Shown here piece by piece: positions 18,843 through 25,000 of a DNA stretch of 25,000 nt. Each line of letters opens with the position of its first letter. Positions within the stretch are counted from its first letter, which is position 1. This DNA is from Priapulus caudatus (Eukaryota > Priapulida > Priapulimorpha > Priapulimorphida > Priapulidae), in contig NW_014577072.1 of assembly GCF_000485595.1 (NCBI RefSeq), positions 648,888-673,887 on the forward strand, written 5' to 3'. The notes beneath the pieces are model-generated. The model did not search any database and was not told the origin of the DNA. It worked only from the letters and a program-made list of their open reading frames with translations. The translations under genes and the position numbers were made by a program.

Positions 18843-19958
18843 AGGTATGCAAACCATAGGCGTGTATAGCGATAACCGTAGACTGTAAGCCCGACTGCGC
18901 GTGTTGCGGCGCGAGTGATATTTATACAGCGATATATGAGCGATCGCCACAGCGGTTACGACAACTCTATTTGGAAATTTCTCACCATGGTTAGGAAACG
19001 TGCGCGGTAGCACTTACCCGATCTCGGTGACGATTCAAAACTGCACGTTCCATTCCAAGCTGAACAAGCTATCTCCATATTTAGCGATTCATTCATTTTC
19101 GTCGGACGAGTATTCTACGCGTAATGCTTTATAGAATTCGCATGCAAAATCTAAATAAGATCGAGTCAAAGTGCCTCGAATATCTAAATCTTTAATGAGA
19201 GTATGACAAGTGAAAAAGCCGCTATCGATCCGGCTGTACGTCGAGCAAGCAGTCTGATGGCTATTTACGAGTTACACTATCGAGCTAGTCGGTACGCTCA
19301 TCGACTTCCTGCGTGTGTACGACACGATAGATATGTTTCTTTAACTACATGATAGGTATACTATACGCAAAAACCTACACTTGTCGTTCTAAATCAACAG
19401 TTTTAGCATGATAAATCACTGTCATGTAGACGTCCGACGGTTTCCGTCAAAAGAACTTCGGAGCGGGGTTTCTCTCGTTTACGGCGATCGAACGTCTTTT
19501 ACATTTGCAATTGTAATGCGAAGGAGTTGAGAAACTGATCGCAGTTGTTTTTAAACGGAGTTTTCGTTCGATGTTCTGAACATAGCCGTGTATGTTATTA
19601 TGCTGAATATTGATTTCGTGTATAATTTATTATTCGCAACACTCTATATTTACATGCGTTAGAAATAGTGAAACAGGTTACTCGGCATTATATTAAATCA
19701 ACGTAAACAGCGCGGGCTTCAGCCACGACCATGTAACTCATATACTGCGCTCGTACTCTAATGCTATTAATGTGGTCGTACAAGATATTTGAGCTAATTC
19801 ATCATTTTCAAGAAATACCCTGACTTTAATCTCAGCAATATCTGCGCCCAGTTCAATAGTACTCATACGAACTAGTGCATATAACTACTGTAGCAATTGA
19901 GGATTATACAATTACACCCACGAAATAGTGTAGACCCGCAATGCGTATCGATCGCGAT
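18843..19958. other. Intergenic, nothing recognised
   Basis: No coding block, repeat or RNA gene that I can support. Stop codons are frequent in all frames. Confidence 0.6.
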
Positions 19959-19959
19959 G

Positions 19960-20041
19960 CTATTGCAGAGTTTGAGCTGACTCTGCAATAGTCACCAATC
20001 TAGATCTTGTCACAACGCAGGATCCAGATTGGCGACCATTG
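19960..20041. repeat. Two overlapping hairpins with 8-base loops
   Basis: Hairpin A: CTATTGCAGAGT (19960-19971) pairs perfectly with 19980-19991. Hairpin B: 19986-20009 pairs with 20018-20041 at 20 of 24 positions, centred on CCAATCTAGATC/GATCCAGATTGG. The arms share 19986-19991, so the full stems are mutually exclusive. Read on the minus strand, three of the four mismatches in B become G-U pairs. It could be a structured RNA, a small-RNA precursor or the remains of a palindromic transposon end. Confidence 0.7.
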
Positions 20042-20208
20042 TAAAGCATGTATGTGGATCGCAAAAAGCCGAGGGAATTTCAGCTATTTTGGTGAAATGT
20101 TACGTTGATTGTAAATTTTTATTAATAAATGGTGTTTAATGCAATGAAACCTATTTGTATATTTCTGTACGTTTAGCTTCAATATAACAGTTTCGTCAAT
20201 TTTTTGCT

Positions 20209-21050
20209 GATCATCATCATCATCATCATCATCAATCTTCTTCGCTCCGACCGGAGCATAGGGCTTCCACAGTCTTCCTCCGTCGGACTCGGTTTTGAGC
20301 TGTCCGCTTCACTTGTTCCCAAGACATTCCAATCTCTTCATATTCCCGTCTGATGGTCCTTCTCCATTACTTTTTCGGTCTGCTTTTCTTCCGAGCTCCT
20401 TGCGGATTCCACTCCAGGGACTGTCGTGTGATGTTACTCGCAGGTTTTCTGAGCGTATGACCAACCCATTTCTACTTTCTACGCCTGATGGTGACATCAA
20501 CTCTCTCTTGTTTTGTGCGCTGCCACAAGTCTTCATTTGATATTATTAATGGCCAGAAGACTCCAAGTACGTAGAGGAGTCTACGATTAATAAAGGCTTG
20601 GAGCTTGTTGATGACTTTTCTTAATCAACCGCCATGTCTCTGATCCATACAACAGGACGGAATTTACGTTCGAATTGAAGATTCTAAGCTTTGTGCACAA
20701 AGAAATGTACCGAGATCTCCAGACTGATCGCAGTGTACAGAAGGCAGCTTGTGCTTTCCTACATCTAGCTTCGACATCTTCCTCCGTTCCTCCGGTTGTT
20801 GTGACAATGCTGCTCAGATATGTGAAGGCAGTAACTTGTTCCAGCGTCTTTCCTCTGCAGGCAATTTCTTCTCTATTTGCTGTTATTCCAATCCTCATCT
20901 CTTTCGTCTTGGATGCATTCACTTTGAGCTCGATTTTATCTGCGTGCTCCTGGAGAGCCTCGAATTTCTGTCGTGCTTGAGTGCTCTTTTGGCTTAGTAA
21001 AACTAAATCGTCAGCGAACTCTAGGTCTTCAAGCTTTTTAAACATGCTAA
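20209..21050 (-). mobile_element. 5'-truncated non-LTR retrotransposon (RTE/CR1-like) fragment
   Basis: On the minus strand, reverse transcriptase palm sequence starts at LEDLEFADDLVLLS (catalytic FADD at 21018-21007). It continues through KVNASKTKEMRI, GKTLEQVTAFTYL, KLRIFNSNVNSVLLYGSETW. After frameshifts it goes on with [42 protein letters not shown], ending CSGRSEED and a stop (20235-20233). A (TGA)n tail at 20234-20210 marks the 3' end. Everything upstream of the palm, including the endonuclease, is missing, typical of incomplete reverse transcription. The clade is from memory of this endonuclease-reverse transcriptase family; no search was run. Confidence 0.87.
20587..21045 (-). pseudogene. 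Reverse transcriptase C-terminal half, longest intact frame
   Basis: 152 codons without interruption from MFKKLEDLEFADD to HQQAPSLY. It holds the catalytic Asp-Asp pair and the conserved LLYGSETWR block. It loses frame just after that block, and the remaining C-terminal region (20586-20233) is spread over other frames. It lacks the fingers, so it cannot encode an active enzyme. Confidence 0.85.
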
Positions 21051-21157
21051 ACTTTTCGCTGCTATTGCTGCTATTTTATATATATGAAGCCTCATGATTG
21101 GGAGCTTGCCATGCTATATGCTTTTAATTTCTATTACAATCGTCGCAAACGTGAATG

Positions 21158-21170
21158 CTGTGTGTGTGTG

Positions 21171-21226
<56 letters not shown>

Positions 21227-21290
21227 TACGTGCGTGCGCACGTGCGTGCATGTGTGTGCGCGTGTGTGTGTGTGCGCGCGTGTGTGAGCT
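21158..21290. repeat. GT/GCGT microsatellite
   Basis: A GT run (21158-21184), about fourteen GCGT units, then mixed GT/GCGC. Confidence 0.93.
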
Positions 21291-21624
21291 GGTGTAGTTA
21301 GTGGTAGTGTTAATGTATCCAACTTCCTTAGGCGAATTAATGCGTCTCATAAATTATGCTAATAGCATTTTACAAAATGATGGGAGAAATGTAAAATTGG
21401 TTAAATCATCGTGTTATGATTAGTCTGATAGCATTAGAGACTTAGTCACCCTCAAATTTGAATTGGAACCGGAATTAAGTTGACATTAGATGGAAAAGAT
21501 TAAGCACGTCATATTTCGTTTCTATCATATTTTGTGCAAAATGGTACCGAGCAAACGGTTTATGTAATGAATGAATCTAGGCTTAGCAGGCATACTTGAG
21601 AGCAATTTTTTATACTAGACTGTA

Positions 21625-22730
21625 TGATGTCACGGCCAACAAATTGGCTTCCGTGTTAAAATGATAAAAAGAACTTGCATTGAGCAGATAGCCGCACGTC
21701 GCATCCTCATAGACATCAGAGTGACAATCTCCGCTAATCAGTAATTTTAGAGACCTTGTTTGACACGGTTGCCAGATCAACCATATAAAAAATCCTGAAA
21801 CAATATGGTGTTCCAGGATATATCATAATCCCTATACAGACAGCATAGAAGAAGCACACCGTCTATAGGTCAGGCCTAATGCAACTCGCTCCACCTAGAT
21901 TTCCAGCAGACGAAAGAGTCCGCAACGTGGCCTATTCCCACCAATACTACTCTCCCTAGTAATGGATTGGATTGCGGGTACAACTAAAACAACCGACCAC
22001 GAGGGATCCAGTGGGCATTAGCATCTAAACTGGGAGAGCTAGGCTATGCAGATGACATTGCAGTGTTATCACACGCACTACAACATATGCATGCAAAGAC
22101 AGAAAAGCTTTGTGCAGTATCTTAGAGCGCGTGCCTGGACATCGGCAAATAAAAAGAAACCAGGGGAAGCAACGACCGCAAGAACATCTATATAATTCTT
22201 TCTGTACTGACCAGGAATTCTAGGATAGCTAATAAGAACATTGATGTCTCTGGGTAATACGATGAATAAAACTAGAAATCTGATCAGATCTACTCACCAA
22301 CCGTCTGCTCAACTAAAATCAATCTGAGTAAATACAAATTAAGGTAATCATTTTAGATTTTCCACGTAGAATCTTCAGCATCAGCCGACGTATGTGGTTA
22401 ACCAGCTTTTCTTTTTATTAATTGGATAAACGGAAACAACTCACTTACAGTAGAACTGAATTTTTAATGCAATGCTATAGCAGTACCGTTGCATAGGGCA
22501 GAATGGGCCGGGCACCTGGAATACAAACGACATGCGCTCCATAAATATTGCCTCGGTAATTTCCTGTGTATCTGGCTTGACCGAATATCCAATTCACAGC
22601 TGTGACAGAAAACCAACAAGAAATCAACATGCAACTGGAGAAATCAAGATGGGTTGGTCACACGACTTGTAGAGGTTCATGGATCATCGCTAAACAGGTC
22701 ACGGAATAGAACGCGCGGGTTGAATAGGTA
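21625..22730 (+). pseudogene. Highly decayed non-LTR reverse transcriptase, opposite orientation
   Basis: Scattered plus-strand blocks in different frames match the same family in the right order. They are QIGFRVK near 21640, TCIEQIAARRILIDI (about 21675), LKQYGVPGYII (about 21800), LLSLVMDWI (about 21950) and IQWALASKLGELGYADDIAV with YADD at 22045-22056. Near the end come LDRISNSQLWQKTNKKS (about 22575-22625) and WVGHTTCR-like sequence near 22650. Stops and frameshifts are dense. It covers the fingers, which the neighbouring minus-strand fragment lacks. Confidence 0.72.
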
Positions 22731-23317
22731 ATTACACCATCCGATCAGGATTTCAGTGACGCGATGCAGAGAAAACCATTTTGCAAATCATTGTTTATAA
22801 AACTAAAGAAGCAATGCTTGACATTTCAATATGCTTTCGGTGTAGCGCGTCTGTCGTGCTTGCTATCATAAACCTCTTCTTGTGAGTGCTATCCATTCGG
22901 TAAATTATTGCCTCTAAGCGATTCCATTAAACACATTGTGTGAACCGTAAAGGCACCTTAGAATATCGATCATTTACGATGAGGATCCCAATTTATAGCA
23001 ACCGATTAAATACCGATTTGTGATAAAAGGGTTCTGAATTTATACAGAGATCGTTTTGAGACGTTACTAATAAATTGCGCCAGAATACGACGCCAGCTTC
23101 ATTACTCATGATGACCTAATTACAAATTAATGACCAATTAGTATTTAAGATAAATAACTGTGAATATAAATTAATAACTTATTAGTATGATGACACCTGA
23201 CCGCCCATGACGTCACTTTCTGCTATAGAGTACATTTCTTCACCTTCACTCATGAATTGAGAATGACTCTCACCAAGTTATTGTTAATCCATGTGCGAAT
23301 GACTAGTTGTTAACCCC
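22731..23317. other. Intergenic, AT-rich, nothing coding
   Basis: No supportable gene. A perfect CRE octamer TGACGTCA lies at 23208-23215. TTAATGACCAATTAGTAT-like words repeat loosely around 23120-23190. Confidence 0.55.
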
Positions 23318-23530
23318 GTGCATGAGTTGTCGTTCAGACCATGCATGAGCTCTTACTTACACCATGCATGAGCTGTTATTTACACCATGCATGAGTTGTT
23401 TACTGTTTACACCATGCAAGAGTTATTGTTTACACTACACGTGAGGGTTTTTTACGCCATCCACAAATATTTGTTTACGCAATGTACGAGTTGTTGTTGT
23501 TTACACAACGCAAAATTTGTTGTCAAACAT
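23318..23530 (+). repeat. Minisatellite, period about 23-28 bp
   Basis: Units of the form ATGCATGAGTTGTTGTTTAC plus ACC, about eight copies decaying rightward (ATGCAAGAGTTATTG, ATGTACGAGTTGTTG, ACGCAAAATTTGTTG). The CATGAG/TTGTT core resembles half of the 46-bp unit further right. Confidence 0.8.
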
Positions 23531-23714
23531 ACTAGGCATGGGGTAAAGACTAATACCCATAGAGGTAATTGTTGTTATCTATACCAGGATTTTATTCCCG
23601 ATATTTATCCATTATTCTACTCTCCATTTTTACATTCTTGTTCCCGACATTCCTGTATTATTTAATTAACTTTTTAATAACAATTACTGCGCATCCTTAT
23701 ACATTCGTGTTAAC

Positions 23715-24430
23715 AAAATTCATGAATTGTTATTTTTGTTCTGTGTCTTTGCACGCATTGTTATCCCCAGCGCTCATAAATTATTGCTTCGTCCATACCT
23801 ACACTACGGCCATTCGTGGCCACTGTTGTTACCGTCATTCATGAATTATTGCACCGTCCATACCCGCCCTGTTCTTACGACCATTCATGAATTATTGCTC
23901 TGTCTATTCCCGCCCTGTTTTTACAGTCATTCATGAATTATCGCTACGCCCATACCAGCCCTGTTGTTGCCGTCATTTATGAATTATTGCGCTGTCCATT
24001 CCCACACCGTTGTTACGGTCATTCATGAATTATTGCGCTGCCCATGCCAGCCCTGCTGTCACGGTCATTCATGAATTATTGATCTGTCCTGCACTGTTGT
24101 TGCGTTGATGATAGCTCGGTCCATGACTGCACCGTTGTTACGGTCATTCATAAATTATGGCTCCCCTTATGCCTGCAGTGTTGTTAAGGTCATTCATGAA
24201 TTAGTGACCTGTCCATGACTGCACCGGTGTTACTGCCTTGCATAAATTCTCTGTTCCCCTGCTCTGATCATTCATCTGAAATTTTTGTTCCTTTGATTCC
24301 TTCATTGATATTGCGGACGTGCATAGATTGCGTGTTCTGTCCGTAGCTGCATTTCTGTTACGGTTATTCATGAATTATTATTGTTCCGCTTATGACTAAG
24401 CTGTGGTTACGGTCGTACTATAGCTCTGTA
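23715..24430 (+). repeat. 46-bp minisatellite with palindromic TTCATGAA core
   Basis: GTCATTCATGAATTATTGC recurs every 46 bp from 23838 to 24068 (23838, 23884, 23930, 23976, 24022, 24068), with more decayed units from about 23719 and to about 24370. Between cores is a segment like TCTGTCCATACCCGCCCTGT. About fifteen units in all. Short frames through it are artefacts. Confidence 0.92.
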
Positions 24431-25000
24431 TTCCGTCCTGCCTGAATTGTTGCTACCGTCGTGCGCTAACTAGCCTACTCTCTGTTGACCAAGCAAGTTA
24501 TTTTCAGACCTCTCGAGCGTGACACCTGTCATGCTGGCCTCGTGTCAAAATCACACGATTTACTTATTACGCGCGTGAGCAATATTCTATTTGTGCTTGA
24601 ATAGGTATATGCAATCATTGAATTATTCAAACACTACGGGTTGTGACTTGATATCACTCAATAACTAGACTAGTGGAACCGCAATTAATCGAATAGAATT
24701 GGAATTAGGTATTTTCTTAATGGATTGGAAACGACCTAATGTGATTACAATTTAAGTAAAATAGAAAAAATTTTGGTGACAGATAATAGATAAATTGAAA
24801 CAGGTATTTTCTGATAGTAAATGTGTAGTCTTAATGTTTATAGTACATTATTTAATTATCTTAATAGTACTTGGTTTATCACTTTAAATTATTCCATGCG
24901 ATTGAATTAAATATGCTTCCACAGTCATTAAAAATATTGAATAACGTTTACCTTTTGCAATCAATTTGAGCATAATAAATGGCTGTGGCACGGTTTCTTT
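24431..25000. other. Intergenic, AT-rich, nothing recognised
   Basis: Non-repetitive AT-rich sequence to the window edge, with stops in all frames and no motif I can support. Confidence 0.55.

Noticed and set aside
17644-18852. 402-codon minus-strand frame rich in His, Thr, Pro and Leu
   Set aside because: It lies within the 32-bp minisatellite. Its amino acid pattern is the translated repeat unit, and several frames on the same strand are equally open.
23387-23936. Overlapping plus frames of 69-92 codons
   Set aside because: They follow the two minisatellites and their linkers; composition reflects the repeat units.

Overview
This is eukaryotic, almost certainly bilaterian invertebrate, nuclear DNA. 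The signs are split genes with GT-AG introns, very abundant microsatellites and minisatellites, LINE and DNA-transposon remains, vertebrate-type TTAGGG repeat units, and CpG that is not depleted. The lineage cannot be fixed from the window; a marine lophotrochozoan or an amphioxus-like animal would fit. Many tandem units differ by single-base indels. This could be real decay or long-read consensus error, and it matters for the frame breaks noted below.

The one recognisable host gene is on the + strand at 9242-16594. It is a seven-exon pentameric ligand-gated channel (Cys-loop) subunit of the nicotinic acetylcholine receptor superfamily. It has a signal peptide, ligand-binding domain, 13-residue Cys-loop, vicinal cysteine pair, M1-M4 and a short M3-M4 loop, and would be about 466 residues. 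Its exon phases, including a 45-bp exon 3, match the ancestral nAChR plan, while the middle of the gene has lost introns. Several ligand-binding aromatics are replaced, the M2 9' leucine is valine, and exon 4 has an in-frame TAA exactly where the loop A Leu-Tyr-Asn should be. It is therefore a very divergent subunit, a young pseudogene, or an assembly error.

Upstream layout: 1-800 holds a GT microsatellite, two CTCF-consensus sites and a GC-rich hexamer array. A 3.46-kb inverted-repeat element (812-4272) carries two convergent broken copies of a transposon-associated zinc-binding-type protein gene; one copy is internally deleted so that N-terminal and C-terminal parts are joined. The stretch 4273-8007 has no gene I can support, but holds a perfect CRE next to a strong TATA box (6032-6056). 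A 252-bp MITE with clean TIRs and a 9-bp target duplication (8017-8268) has a core of TTAGGG-type repeats.

Downstream layout: the gene is followed by CA/TA repeats and a possible poly(A) signal, then two adjoining minisatellites (17333-18842), overlapping hairpins (19960-20041), two oppositely oriented degenerate non-LTR reverse transcriptase fragments (20209-21050 minus, 21625-22730 plus) and two related minisatellites (23318-23530; 46-bp period at 23715-24430). The rest looks like decayed intergenic DNA. No CRISPR, rRNA or tRNA gene was seen.
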